64,000 nucleotides of DNA from an uncultured Collinsella sp. (GCA_934630855.1 CAKTWW010000007.1:1-64000), one strand, 5' to 3'; counted from the stretch's first letter, positions 16,050 through 25,505 are shown. Program-made: numbers and translations. Notes: a model not told the origin generated them from the sequence alone.

Positions 16050-17288
16050 ATGGAAAAAGACGACGGTCGGGCATTTGAGGCCCCCGATCGACTCTTTGAA
16101 TATGTAAGGGCGGTCGTCGATAACCGCGCGCTTGCGACGGTGCTGCTCTTTTTGCTGAGCCTGTTGCTGGTCGGCATCGACAATATCGTCGGTATTCTGG
16201 CGGTGCTACTCATCGGCTTTTTGCTAATCGATCGCTTTGAAATCGTACGTCGCTGCGTGGTGATCGGCGGGGCGGCGTGGGTTATGACGCTGACGATTGG
16301 TGCCATGTCGCTCGGCGGCATCGAGGGGCCGGTGCTCTTTGATGCCGGCTTTGTGTTCAACATGCTCGGCTTTGTGCTGGCGCTTGCCGTGTGCGTCCTG
16401 TTCTTTTGCGGTCGCGCCCTGTATTACCAAGGCTATGAACAGGGTGAACAGCATGCCGACCGTGTGCTTGCCGCCCGTATCCAGGACCGCCTGATCGATC
16501 ACCCCGATGCGTGGGATAACATCGATGGCGACTTTCTCGAGGTCGAGGGAGCTCTCAACCGCGTGCGCGATCGAGAGCGCAAGGTTCAGCAGGCCCTGCG
16601 TGACGAGTCGCATCGCAAGGACGATTTGGTTACCTATCTGGCACATGACCTTCGCACGCCGCTTGCCAGCGTGGTGGGCTACCTTTCGCTGCTACAGGAG
16701 GCCCCGGAGCTGCCACTCGAGCAGCGCGCGCACTTTACGGGCGTGGCGCTCGACAAGGCGCACCGGCTCGACGCCCTTGTCGAGGAGTTCTTCGATATCA
16801 CGCGCTTTGATTTCCACGATATCGTGCTCACGCGCGGCTATGTCGACTTGGGATTGCTGCTGGCGCAGGTTGCCGACGAGTTCTATCCCATTCTCAACGA
16901 ACAGCATAAGGAAGCGCAGGTCGATGTGTGCGAGGATCTGACGGTGCTTATTGATGGCGACAAGATGGCCCGCGTGTTCAACAACATCATGAAAAATGCC
17001 ATCGCCTACAGCTACGGAGGTTCGACCATTACGATCGAGGCCAGGCGTATGGACGATGGCGGCGCGTGCGTGCGCTTTATCAACCAGGGAGATCCTATCC
17101 CCGAGGCAAAGCTCAAGGTTATCTTTGAGAAGTTCTATCGCCTGGATGCGGCGCGTGCGACCAATCGCGGTGGTGCGGGCTTAGGGCTTGCCATCGCCAA
17201 GGAAATCGTTGCGGCGCACGGCGGCGTCATCGCGTGCGAATCGATGCCCGAACACACGGTGTTTACCATCGAGCTGCCCGCCGCATAG
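16050..17288 (+). CDS. Sensor histidine kinase, VanS-like (412 aa)
   Basis: The N-terminal ~120 residues contain several hydrophobic segments with little extracytoplasmic sequence, so it may sense a membrane signal. The dimerisation/phosphoacceptor helix has YLAHDLRTPL (His near 198), matching the VanS H-box style. The ATPase domain follows with N-box (NIMKNAIAYS), an F-box-like FEKFYRLD and G-box (GGAGLGLAIAKE). AAGGATC lies upstream of ATG 16050. It should phosphorylate the regulator at 15328. The ligand is not evident. Confidence 0.9.
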   Translation: MEKDDGRAFEAPDRLFEYVRAVVDNRALATVLLFLLSLLLVGIDNIVGILAVLLIGFLLIDRFEIVRRCVVIGGAAWVMTLTIGAMSLGGIEGPVLFDAGFVFNMLGFVLALAVCVLFFCGRALYYQGYEQGEQHADRVLAARIQDRLIDHPDAWDNIDGDFLEVEGALNRVRDRERKVQQALRDESHRKDDLVTYLAHDLRTPLASVVGYLSLLQEAPELPLEQRAHFTGVALDKAHRLDALVEEFFDITRFDFHDIVLTRGYVDLGLLLAQVADEFYPILNEQHKEAQVDVCEDLTVLIDGDKMARVFNNIMKNAIAYSYGGSTITIEARRMDDGGACVRFINQGDPIPEAKLKVIFEKFYRLDAARATNRGGAGLGLAIAKEIVAAHGGVIACESMPEHTVFTIELPAA

Positions 17289-17391
17289 CCGGCGTGTCCT
17301 TACAAACACTTGACAATGCGCTCACGCGCGTATGAGCCGCGATTCCTACTATCGATACTGCTGAATTGATATCGATATGGAGGTATGCGGT

Positions 17392-18267
17392 ATGACGGCT
17401 GCTGCGGCTATGGAGCCCACGGAGCTTGAGGAACTCATGGAAGCGCGGGCCGAGGCCGCGCACGAGCGCGAAGTCGGGGATGCGACTCGCCCCACGGCTG
17501 AGGACCTTGCCGCCTCGCCGACGCGCATCGATGTTGAGGGCCTCGATCTGTTTTACGGCGACCACCATGCGCTCAAGGACGTATCCATCAAGATCCGCGA
17601 CAAGCAGATCGCCTCGTTTATCGGCCCTTCGGGCTGTGGAAAGTCCACGCTGCTGCGTTGCTTTAACCGTATGAACGATGGCATCAAGGATTGTCGCATC
17701 GAGGGTAAGATTGCACTCGACGGCCAGGATATCCTGGGCGATTACGACATCTGCCGTCTGCGCCAGCGTGTGGGCATGGTGTTCCAGCGCCCCAATCCGT
17801 TTCCCATGAGCATCTATGACAACGTCGCCTATGGCCCTCGCGGCATGGGCGTGCGCGACCGCGCCGTGCTCGACGAACTGGTCGAGGACTCCCTGCGCCG
17901 CGCGGCGCTGTGGGACGAGGTCAAGGACAAGCTCAAGGAGTCGGGCCTGGGTCTTTCGGGCGGACAGCAGCAGCGACTGTGCATCGCCCGCGCGCTTGCC
18001 GTGCAGCCCGACATTCTGCTGATGGACGAGCCCACGAGCGCCCTCGATCCTGTGTCGACGCTGGTGGTTGAGCAGTTGGCGTGCGAGCTCAAGGAAACCT
18101 GCACGTTGGTGGTCGTTACGCATAATATGCAGCAAGCCGCACGTATTTCCGACTCGGTCGCGTTCTTTTTGCTGGGCGAGCTGGTGGAGCATGCGCCCAC
18201 CGCTCAGCTCTTTAAGAATCCGACCGATCCGCGCACGGCGGACTATTTGACGGGCCGTTTTGGCTGA
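17392..18267 (+). CDS. pstB: Phosphate ABC transporter ATP-binding protein PstB
   Basis: The ATPase subunit of the high-affinity phosphate importer PstSCAB, acting on the inner face of the membrane. Walker [10 protein letters not shown] with the PstB hallmark RCFNRMND, the Q-loop, ABC signature LSGGQQQR and Walker [14 protein letters not shown] are all present. ATG 17392 is chosen over 17377 because GGAGG lies 8 nt upstream of it. A non-canonical ~45 residue Glu/Ala-rich N-terminal extension precedes the ABC domain. pstS, pstC, pstA and phoU are not in the window, so this copy is separated from its permease; the two-component genes that follow suggest phosphate-linked control. Confidence 0.93.
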   Translation: MTAAAAMEPTELEELMEARAEAAHEREVGDATRPTAEDLAASPTRIDVEGLDLFYGDHHALKDVSIKIRDKQIASFIGPSGCGKSTLLRCFNRMNDGIKDCRIEGKIALDGQDILGDYDICRLRQRVGMVFQRPNPFPMSIYDNVAYGPRGMGVRDRAVLDELVEDSLRRAALWDEVKDKLKESGLGLSGGQQQRLCIARALAVQPDILLMDEPTSALDPVSTLVVEQLACELKETCTLVVVTHNMQQAARISDSVAFFLLGELVEHAPTAQLFKNPTDPRTADYLTGRFG

Positions 18268-18331
18268 TACTATCGAGTGCAGGTGCCTTTAGGGTTAAGA
18301 TGCGGTCATACCGGCCGCAAAGGGGTTCAAC

Positions 18332-19060
18332 ATGATCTACTACGTCGAGGACGATGACAACATCAGGGATTTGACGGTCTACGCGCTGCGCAAGCAGGGG
18401 ATTGAGGCCGAAGGCTTTTCGTGCGATGGTGAGTTCAAGGCTGCCGTGGCTCGACGGGTGCCCGATGCTGTGCTGCTCGACATCATGCTGCCCGATACCG
18501 ATGGCCTCGCCATTATGCGCCGTCTGCGCGCCGACCGCCTGACGGCGACGGTGCCCATTATGATGCTCACCGCTAAGGATACCGAGCTCGACAAGGTCAT
18601 GGCGCTCGATGGTGGCGCCGACGATTACCTGACCAAGCCGTTCTCGCTCATGGAGCTTGCCAGCCGTTGCCGCGCGCTGCTTCGTCGCGGCGGCATGGTC
18701 AAACAGGCGAGTGATGTGCTCAACGTGGGCGATATCGTGCTTTCGCCTAGCCACCGCGAGGTGACTGTTGCCGGTGAGCCGCTCAAGCTCACGCTACGCG
18801 AGTTCGACCTGCTCGAGTACCTCATGCGCAAGCCCGGTGTGGTCTTTACCCGCGAGTCGCTGCTGCAGAGTGTGTGGGGCTGGGACTTCGACGGCGGTTC
18901 GCGCACCGTTGACGTGCACGTGCAGACGCTCCGCCAAAAGCTCGGAGAGCACGCCGGCGCCATCGAGACCGTCCGCGGCGTGGGTTATCGCCTGGCCGAG
19001 CCTTCTGCCAGTGACGATGCCGAAGAGGCCGGCGACGCGCCTAGCGCATCGGAGGAGTAA
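18332..19060 (+). CDS. OmpR/PhoB-family response regulator (242 aa)
   Basis: The receiver domain starts unusually directly (YYVEDDDNIRDL), with phospho-acceptor Asp in VLLDIMLPD and Lys in LTKPFSL. The winged-helix domain includes LREFDLLEYLMR and a terminal TVRGVGYRL typical of OmpR regulators. The C-terminus has an acidic tail. It lies 64 bp after pstB and 3 bp before the kinase gene. By position it is a PhoB/PhoP candidate for phosphate starvation control, but sequence alone does not prove the signal. Confidence 0.9.
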   Translation: MIYYVEDDDNIRDLTVYALRKQGIEAEGFSCDGEFKAAVARRVPDAVLLDIMLPDTDGLAIMRRLRADRLTATVPIMMLTAKDTELDKVMALDGGADDYLTKPFSLMELASRCRALLRRGGMVKQASDVLNVGDIVLSPSHREVTVAGEPLKLTLREFDLLEYLMRKPGVVFTRESLLQSVWGWDFDGGSRTVDVHVQTLRQKLGEHAGAIETVRGVGYRLAEPSASDDAEEAGDAPSASEE

Positions 19061-19063
19061 GTC

Positions 19064-20488
19064 GTGGTCTTCGCCCCTCAGGGAAAGCGTACCCTGTCGC
19101 ATCGTGTGTTTGCGACGATCTTTATCTGCGCCATGGCGGTCATCGTGGCGTTTACCGTGCTGGGCGCGTTCTTTGTGCAAAACACCCTGGCGGACGCCAC
19201 AAGCGCCAACCTTTCGCAGGAAACCGAGCTTATTGCCGCCGCCTTAAATGAGCAGCAGGAACCCATTGCCTTCCTTCGCAGCCTCGATCGCGAGGACTTA
19301 CGTATCACGCTGATTAACCATGACGGGTCGGTTGCCTACGACAACCAGGCATCGCCGGCCATGCTGCCCAATCACGGCGATCGTCCTGAGGTTGCCGAGG
19401 CGCTTGAGAGCGGCGCGGGCTCCGCGGAGCGCGCAAGCTCCACGCTCGATGAGATTATGCTGTACCGCGCCGTACGTCTTGATAACGGTCAGGTTGTCCG
19501 TCTGGCGCAGGCTCAACCTGGCGTTGCGGCGATTCTTTTGTCGCTTGTGGCGCCAATGCTGCTTATCGCGGCGGCGGGAGCGGTGCTCTCGTTCTTCCTG
19601 GCGCGCCGTGAATCCCGCGCCATCATCGCGCCGCTGCAAGAGGTAGATTTGGATCATCCTCGCCGCAGCTACGAGCACGCTTACGCCGAGATGGTTCCCA
19701 TGCTCGAGCGCATTGAGTCGCAGCGCCAGGAGCTCAAGCGCCAAATGGCAGTGCTGGCCGATAACGATCGCATGCGCCGCGAGTTCACGGCCAATATCAC
19801 CCACGAGCTCAAGACGCCGCTAACCGCGATTTCGGGCTATGCCGAGCTTATTGCGAACGGCATGGTCGAGGGCGAGGACGACCTGCGCAACTTTGGCGGA
19901 CGTATCTATCGCGAGGCCGGCCGTCTGGCGTCGCTCGTCAACGATATCCTTACGCTGTCCAACTTGGACGAGGCTGAGCGCGCAACCGAGGGTGAGGCGG
20001 TGCCCATTGGCTCCACGGAACCCATTGAGCTTTCGCGTGCCATTTCGACGGTGGAACAGCGTCTTGAACAAGTTGCTGAGCAGTCAAATGTGACCATTGG
20101 ACTCGAGACGAAGCCCGTGGTCATTGAGGGCGTATCTCGCTTGATTGACGAGCTGATTTATAACCTGGCGAGTAACGCCATCCGTTACAACCGTCCCGGT
20201 GGTGCGGTGACGCTGCGGTGCGGGACCAATGACGAGGGCCATCCGTTCCTTGCGGTAGCCGACACGGGCATTGGCATTGCGCCCGAGGAGCAGGGAAAGG
20301 TGTTCGAGCGGTTCTATCGCGTGGACAAGAGCCGCTCCAAGGCGCGCGGTGGAACGGGCCTGGGGTTGGCTATCGTTAAGCATGCCGCCCTGTATCACCA
20401 TGCCGCGATTGACCTATCGAGTGAGTTGGGCGTGGGAACTACCATCACGGTAACGTTTCCCGTACAGCGGGACGAGTCATTCGCATAA
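19064..20488 (+). CDS. Sensor histidine kinase, PhoR-like (474 aa)
   Basis: GTG start with GGAGGA 8 nt upstream, overlapping the end of the regulator gene. Two membrane segments (about 13-38 and 150-178) flank a ~110 residue extracytoplasmic domain. The H-box is ITHELKTPLTAISGYAE (His near 247). The ATPase domain has an N-box (NLASNAIRYN), DTGIGI, FERFYRVDKSRS and GGTGLGLAIVKH. This layout is that of PhoR-class kinases. The order pstB, regulator, kinase indicates one operon that ends at the hairpin just after the stop. Confidence 0.9.
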   Translation: MVFAPQGKRTLSHRVFATIFICAMAVIVAFTVLGAFFVQNTLADATSANLSQETELIAAALNEQQEPIAFLRSLDREDLRITLINHDGSVAYDNQASPAMLPNHGDRPEVAEALESGAGSAERASSTLDEIMLYRAVRLDNGQVVRLAQAQPGVAAILLSLVAPMLLIAAAGAVLSFFLARRESRAIIAPLQEVDLDHPRRSYEHAYAEMVPMLERIESQRQELKRQMAVLADNDRMRREFTANITHELKTPLTAISGYAELIANGMVEGEDDLRNFGGRIYREAGRLASLVNDILTLSNLDEAERATEGEAVPIGSTEPIELSRAISTVEQRLEQVAEQSNVTIGLETKPVVIEGVSRLIDELIYNLASNAIRYNRPGGAVTLRCGTNDEGHPFLAVADTGIGIAPEEQGKVFERFYRVDKSRSKARGGTGLGLAIVKHAALYHHAAIDLSSELGVGTTITVTFPVQRDESFA

Positions 20489-20548
20489 CAACGCAGCAGA
20501 CGCGTTGTTTTGACGCCGCACCGGGGCTGCCGATGCGGCGTTGTTATT
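20487..20548 (+). terminator. Two consecutive hairpins after the kinase gene
   Basis: AACAACGC/GCGTTGTT (20487-20509, overlapping the stop codon) is followed by TTTT-like bases, then CGCCGCA/TGCGGCG (20514-20540) with TTGTTATT. Confidence 0.65.
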
Positions 20549-20666
20549 GCGCAACATTGCCGTTTGCACTGTATCTTATGTATAGAGTTCGAACGTGGTC
20601 GGAAAGATGCGATATCATACGAGCAGTTTTTTTCGATATGAACTAGGGAAATGAAAGGCAAGCTGC

Positions 20667-21323
20667 ATGACCCTTCTCGAACTGTTCCAGTTGCTCAAGA
20701 AGCACCTTAAGCTGGTCATCGCCCTTCCGGTGATTTGCGCGGTCGCCATGGGCATCGTGTCCTTCACCATGATGGACAGCACCTATACCGCTACGACGAG
20801 CATGTACGTTCTCGCCAAGACCGACGATAGCGGCCAGATGAGCTACAACGATCTTTCGGCGAGCCAGATGCTCTCCAACGATATCGCCACGCTGCTCGAT
20901 AGCGATAGCGTTAAGGGCGGCGCCGCCAAGGACCTGGGCCTCGCCGATCTGGACGACTATAAGATCTCCGTTTCCTCCGAGACTACGACGCGTGTCATCA
21001 CGCTTTCGGTGACGGGTACCGATCCCGAGGAGACGGCAGAGGTGGCAAGGGCAATGGCCAGCTCGGTGAGCACGGTTGCCCAGAACGTCGGTGCCGCTCA
21101 GAGCATTAACGTTATCGATAAGGCAAAGACCCCCGAATCGCCCAGTGGCCCCAAGCGCACGCTGTACGTTGCCGTTGCCTTCCTCGCCGGCGTCTTTATC
21201 GCAATTGCCTACGTCGTTTTGGCGGATATGCTCAACACGCGCATCCGCGGTGTCGAAGAGGCGGAAGAGCTCCTTGGTATTCCCGTTGTCGGCCGAATTC
21301 CGGCTATGAAAGGTGGTAAATAG
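20667..21323 (+). CDS. Polysaccharide co-polymerase, CpsC/YveK (Wzz) family (218 aa)
   Basis: Membrane adaptor that controls polysaccharide chain length and activates the partner tyrosine kinase. It has an N-terminal membrane segment (LKLVIALPVICAVAMGIVSF, about 15-34), an extracytoplasmic domain and a second membrane segment (about 170-192). The cytoplasmic tail is short (VVGRIPAMKGGK). This split form, with the kinase encoded separately, is typical of Gram-positive-type systems. AGGGAAATGAAAGG precedes the start. The kinase gene follows after 2 bp. Confidence 0.9.
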   Translation: MTLLELFQLLKKHLKLVIALPVICAVAMGIVSFTMMDSTYTATTSMYVLAKTDDSGQMSYNDLSASQMLSNDIATLLDSDSVKGGAAKDLGLADLDDYKISVSSETTTRVITLSVTGTDPEETAEVARAMASSVSTVAQNVGAAQSINVIDKAKTPESPSGPKRTLYVAVAFLAGVFIAIAYVVLADMLNTRIRGVEEAEELLGIPVVGRIPAMKGGK

Positions 21324-21325
21324 GC

Positions 21326-22063
21326 ATGGCTAGGGCTAAGAACACCGATAAGCTCGTGGTACAGAATGCCGCCAAGACCCTTCTGGCCAACATTCGCTTC
21401 GCGAGCGTGGATGACCCCATTCGCACCATCACCGTTACGTCCTCGATTCCCAACGAGGGCAAGTCTACGGTTGCCATCAACCTTGCCCAGGCTATCGCCA
21501 CCAGCGGCAAGAGCGTTCTTCTGGTCGAGGGGGACATGCGCCGCAGGTCTCTTTCCGATATGCTTGGCGTTCGCTCTCGTGGCGGTCTCTATGCAGTTCT
21601 GTCCGAGCAGATTTCCATTGACCAGGCAATCGTCGAGACGGGTCAGAAGAATTTCTACTTCCTCGATGCTGAGCCGCATATTCCCAATCCTGCCGACATT
21701 ATCGTGTCTCACCGCTTTGCCAAGCTGGTTAAGGCGCTGTCTGCCAAGTTCCAGTACGTCATCTTTGACGCTCCTCCGGTCGGCACCTTTATCGATGCTG
21801 CCGAGATTGCCAGCCTGACCGACGGCACGCTGTTCGTGGTGCGCGAGGACTTCACCAAACGCGAGGAGGCGCTCAACGCTATCGCTCAGCTTAAGAAGTC
21901 CGAGAAGGTCAAGCTTATCGGTACCGTTATGAACTTCTGCGAGACCGAGACCAGCGAGTACTACTATTCTTACTACACCAAGGAAGGTAAGAAGGTAAAG
22001 AACGGCTCCGCTGCTCAGGGCGCCTCTAAAAAGGGCATCTTTACCAACCGAGCAAACGTTTAG
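21326..22063 (+). CDS. Bacterial tyrosine kinase, CpsD/CapB family (245 aa)
   Basis: Cytoplasmic BY-kinase that pairs with the membrane adaptor upstream. The Walker A loop (SIPNEGKST, about 40-48), Walker A' (LLVEGDMRRR) and Walker B (YVIFDAPP) are present. The C-terminal Tyr cluster SEYYYSYYTKEG is the autophosphorylation site in this family. The overall length is usual. Phosphorylation cycles of such kinases control capsule or exopolysaccharide export. Confidence 0.93.
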   Translation: MARAKNTDKLVVQNAAKTLLANIRFASVDDPIRTITVTSSIPNEGKSTVAINLAQAIATSGKSVLLVEGDMRRRSLSDMLGVRSRGGLYAVLSEQISIDQAIVETGQKNFYFLDAEPHIPNPADIIVSHRFAKLVKALSAKFQYVIFDAPPVGTFIDAAEIASLTDGTLFVVREDFTKREEALNAIAQLKKSEKVKLIGTVMNFCETETSEYYYSYYTKEGKKVKNGSAAQGASKKGIFTNRANV

Positions 22064-22080
22064 TTGATTAAGGCCGACCT

Positions 22081-22731
22081 ATGCGCGACATTCATTGTCA
22101 TATCTTGCCGGGTGTAGACGACGGTGCTGCCGATCTCGATGAGAGCTTGGCGATGCTTGCGGCTGCCAAACAGGCTGGCGTAACCAGAATCGTCTGCACC
22201 CCTCATTGCCGAGATCCCTTTTTTGACTACGACAAGATGTGGGATGCCTTTGAGCTGCTGCGAGATAACGCGGACGGTTTCCCGCTTCAGATGGGCTTTG
22301 AGGTCAATCACCGAAAGCTCGTCGAGCTTGGCATCGATGCCGCGGAATACCTGCATTTCGATGGAACGAATGAGTTTTTGCTCGAGCTTTCGACGCATGC
22401 CGATGCCTATGCGTTTAGAGAGTACGAGAATACGATTTTCGATTTGCAGTGCCGCGGCTACCAGGTGATCATCGCCCATCCCGAGCGCTACCGCGCTGTT
22501 CAAAAGGATGTGAGTGTGGCGGAGCGTCTGGTCGATATGGGCTGCAAGCTGCAGGCTTCGGCAGACTTTATCGCCGGCGGCCGCTTTGGCCGCGAAAAAA
22601 AGCCGGCGCAGCGTCTGTTCGATCAGAACCTGTACAGCTTTATCGCGAGCGATGCTCATAACGTGGGCCACTACGATTGCCTGGCAAAAGCTCGCGCGCA
22701 GTTTAGCGTGCGCGGGGCTCATTTTCGCTAA
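22081..22731 (+). CDS. PHP-type protein-tyrosine phosphatase, CpsB/YwqE family (216 aa)
   Basis: Mn-dependent phosphatase that dephosphorylates the BY-kinase. The metal-binding motifs of the PHP fold are visible: DIHCHILPGVDDG at the N-terminus, CTPH near residue 40, IIAHPERY, and SDAHN near the C-terminus. It completes an adaptor-kinase-phosphatase triad with the two preceding genes (gaps 2 and 17 bp). No glycosyltransferase, flippase or polymerase gene follows, so the triad acts on a polysaccharide locus elsewhere. Confidence 0.92.
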   Translation: MRDIHCHILPGVDDGAADLDESLAMLAAAKQAGVTRIVCTPHCRDPFFDYDKMWDAFELLRDNADGFPLQMGFEVNHRKLVELGIDAAEYLHFDGTNEFLLELSTHADAYAFREYENTIFDLQCRGYQVIIAHPERYRAVQKDVSVAERLVDMGCKLQASADFIAGGRFGREKKPAQRLFDQNLYSFIASDAHNVGHYDCLAKARAQFSVRGAHFR

Positions 22732-22770
22732 AATCTGTCCCTAACGTTCGTATCGAATGAAGGGGTGGCT

Positions 22771-23271
22771 ATGGATATTCAACTTAAGACGGGTTGCTTT
22801 GATGACGCGGCGCTGGTGCGCCGCGCCGTTTTTATGGACGAGCAAGGTTACGAGAACGAGTTCGACGCTATCGACGAGGCTCCGAGCTGCATTCATGTGA
22901 CGCTCTACGTTGACGGCGAGCTTGCCGGTTGCTCACGCGTGTTTCCCGAGGAGCTGGAGCGCGTGGCCGATGCCGAGGCCCCGGTGTCGCCGGCGTGCGA
23001 CTTGGACGAAGGCGCCACGGCGGGGGAGACCTACATTATGGGGCGCGTTGCCGTGCTGCCCACCATGCGTCGCCGTGGTCTGGCGAGCAAGATTATCGAG
23101 GCCAGCGATGCCGCCGCGAGCGATGCCGGTGCCAAGCTCATAAAGTTGCATGCGCAGGAGTACGTGCTGCCGCTCTACGCCAAGGCTGGCTACACGCAGA
23201 TTGCCCCGGTGGACTACGAAGACGAGGGCCAGCCTCATGCCTGGATGGCCAAGCTGCTGGGCGACAGGTAG
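22771..23271 (+). CDS. GNAT-family N-acetyltransferase (166 aa)
   Basis: Acetyl-CoA-dependent acetyltransferase of unknown substrate. The core motif A is visible as MGRVAVLPTMRRRGLASKII, containing the R/Q-x-x-G-x-A pyrophosphate loop. The C-terminal LYAKAGYTQ segment is typical of the fold (compare ElaA/YjcF-like members). ATG 22771 is preferred over GTG 22765 because GAAGGGG lies at the right distance. It probably has its own promoter or follows readthrough from the phosphatase gene 40 bp upstream. Confidence 0.85.
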   Translation: MDIQLKTGCFDDAALVRRAVFMDEQGYENEFDAIDEAPSCIHVTLYVDGELAGCSRVFPEELERVADAEAPVSPACDLDEGATAGETYIMGRVAVLPTMRRRGLASKIIEASDAAASDAGAKLIKLHAQEYVLPLYAKAGYTQIAPVDYEDEGQPHAWMAKLLGDR

Positions 23272-23418
23272 GGACGTTCCTTTTCTGCCGGCAGCCGGGG
23301 ACACTCCTTGGCATTTGGCGTATGGGAGCATTGCAACATACAGTTTTTCAATTCCGTATGTATATATGCGCGCTAATGGGTTATAAAATCTAAGTCTGAA
23401 CATAGCAGGTCTGCGAAG

Positions 23419-23443
23419 CGGCTCGGGCGACCGGGCCGTTTTT
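23419..23443 (+). terminator. Rho-independent terminator before htpG
   Basis: CGGCTCGG and CCGGGCCG close a GCGA tetraloop, followed by five T. It lies 148 bp after the acetyltransferase gene and 31 bp before htpG, so it could also work as an attenuator for htpG. Confidence 0.65.
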
Positions 23444-23473
23444 GCGGACAGGGGTAGCGCGAAAGGACTGCAC

Positions 23474-25498
23474 ATGCGTCAATTTAAGACCGAGAGCAAA
23501 AAACTGCTCGACCTCATGATCAACTCCATTTACACCAATAAGGAGATCTTCCTGCGCGAGCTTATCTCCAATGCGAGCGATGCCGTCGACAAGCTCAACT
23601 TTAAGAGCCTGCAGGATCCGAGCGTCAAGCTCGACCAGGGCGACCTAGCCATCCGCGTCTCTTTCGATAAGGATGCCCGCACCATCACGATCTCGGATAA
23701 CGGTATCGGCATGACCGCCGAGGAGCTCGAGCGCAATCTGGGTACCATCGCTCACTCCGGCTCCGAGGAGTTTAAGACCGAGAACGCCGAGCAGCAGGGC
23801 TCCGATGTCGACATCATCGGCCAGTTTGGCGTGGGCTTCTACTCCGCCTTTATGGTCGCCAGCCACGTGAAGGTCGTCAGCCGCGCCTATGGCGAGGACA
23901 CCGCTCACGTGTGGGAGTCCGACGGCCTTGAGGGCTACACCATTGAGGACGGCGAGCGCGCCGAACACGGCACCGACGTTATCCTGACGCTGCGCGAGAA
24001 CGAGAAGCTCGACGCCGAGGGCGAGGCCGAGACCTACGATCGCTTCCTGACGGAGTGGGGCCTCAAGAGCCTGATTCAGCAGTACAGCAACTATGTGCGC
24101 TACCCGATTCAGATGATGGTGAGCAAGAGCCGCCAGAAACCCAAGCCCGAGGACGCCGGCGACGACTACAAGCCCGAGTACGAGGATTACCAGGAGCTCG
24201 AGACCATCAACTCCATGACGCCGATCTGGAAAAAGCGCAGCTCCGACGTCGAGCAGAAGGACTACGACGAGTTCTACAAGTCCACGTTCCACGATTTTGA
24301 CGATCCCGCGCGTACTATCAGCTTCCACGCCGAGGGTACGCTCGAGTACGACGCTCTGCTGTTTGTCCCGGGCCGCGCGCCGTTCGACCTGTACAGCAAG
24401 GATTACGAGAAGGGTCTGTCGCTCTACAGCTCCAACGTGCTGATTATGGAGAAGTGCGACGACCTGCTGCCCGACTACTACAACTTTGTGCGCGGCGTCG
24501 TGGACTCTGCCGACGTGACGCTCAACATTTCGCGTGAGACGCTGCAGCAGAACCGTCAGCTCAAGGCTATCGCCAAGCGCGTGGAGAAGAAGATCACCGC
24601 CGATCTTGAGGATATGCGCGACAACGACCGCGAGGCTTATGAGAAGTTCTTTGAGAACTTTGGCCGCGGCCTTAAGTACGGCATCTACTCGAGCTATGGC
24701 ATGAAGGCCGATGAGCTCGCCGACCTGCTGCTGTTCTGGTCTGCCAAGGAGCAGAAGATGATCACTCTGGCCGAGTATGCCAAGGGCATGCCCGAGGACC
24801 AGAAGGCCATCTACTATGCCGCCGGCGATTCGCGCGAGCGCCTGGCCAAGATGCCCGTCGTGAAGGGTGTGCTCGATCGCGGCTATGATGTGCTGCTGTT
24901 GACGCAGGACGTGGATGAGTTCACCTTCCAGGCCATGCGTGAGTACGTGGCGGCGGATATGCCCAAGATCTACGAGGACGACGCCGCTCGCGAAGCTGCC
25001 GAGAAGGCCGTTGCCGACGGTGCCGAGCCCGAGGTCGAGGATCGTCATCTGGAGCTCAAGAACGTCGCGACCGGCGATCTTGATCTGGCGACCGAGGACG
25101 AGAAGAAGGAGGCCGAGGACGCCACCAAGGAGAACGAGGACCTCTTTAGCGCTATGAAGGAGGCGCTCGGCGACAAGGTCGAGAAGGTCGCCGTCTCCGC
25201 ACGCCTGACTGACGCCCCCGCCTGCATCACCACCGAGGGTCCGCTTTCGCTCGAGATGGAGAAGGTGCTTCAGAAGGGTCCCGAGGGCGCGCCCGACGGT
25301 ATGCCCAAGAGCCAGCGCGTGCTCGAGCTCAACGCTAAGCACCCGGTCTTCGCCAAGCTCGTTGCTGCCCAGAAGGCGGGCGACGCCGACAAGATTAAGC
25401 AGTACTCCGGCTTGCTCTACGACCAGGCCCTGCTCGTCGAGGGCATCCTCCCCGAGGACCCCGTAGCCTTCGCCGCAGCCATCTGCGACCTAATGTAG
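23474..25498 (+). CDS. htpG: Molecular chaperone HtpG (bacterial Hsp90)
   Basis: ATP-dependent cytosolic chaperone, here 674 aa. The N-terminal GHKL ATPase domain has ELISNASDA, DNGIGMT and GQFGVGFYSAFMV. The middle domain includes the conserved Arg region NISRETLQQNRQL. The C-terminal dimerisation domain contains a long acidic segment (about 510-560, rich in Glu, Asp and Lys), which lengthens it relative to E. coli HtpG (624 aa). AAAGGA precedes ATG 23474. It is monocistronic: a terminator lies upstream and a perfect 12 bp hairpin follows the stop. No CIRCE element is visible. Confidence 0.97.
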   Translation: MRQFKTESKKLLDLMINSIYTNKEIFLRELISNASDAVDKLNFKSLQDPSVKLDQGDLAIRVSFDKDARTITISDNGIGMTAEELERNLGTIAHSGSEEFKTENAEQQGSDVDIIGQFGVGFYSAFMVASHVKVVSRAYGEDTAHVWESDGLEGYTIEDGERAEHGTDVILTLRENEKLDAEGEAETYDRFLTEWGLKSLIQQYSNYVRYPIQMMVSKSRQKPKPEDAGDDYKPEYEDYQELETINSMTPIWKKRSSDVEQKDYDEFYKSTFHDFDDPARTISFHAEGTLEYDALLFVPGRAPFDLYSKDYEKGLSLYSSNVLIMEKCDDLLPDYYNFVRGVVDSADVTLNISRETLQQNRQLKAIAKRVEKKITADLEDMRDNDREAYEKFFENFGRGLKYGIYSSYGMKADELADLLLFWSAKEQKMITLAEYAKGMPEDQKAIYYAAGDSRERLAKMPVVKGVLDRGYDVLLLTQDVDEFTFQAMREYVAADMPKIYEDDAAREAAEKAVADGAEPEVEDRHLELKNVATGDLDLATEDEKKEAEDATKENEDLFSAMKEALGDKVEKVAVSARLTDAPACITTEGPLSLEMEKVLQKGPEGAPDGMPKSQRVLELNAKHPVFAKLVAAQKAGDADKIKQYSGLLYDQALLVEGILPEDPVAFAAAICDLM

Positions 25499-25505
25499 TT
25501 ATGTA

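Noticed and set aside
13790..17288. Vancomycin resistance operon
   Set aside because: Only VanRS-like and D,D-carboxypeptidase genes occur; vanH, vanA/B-type ligase and vanX are absent.
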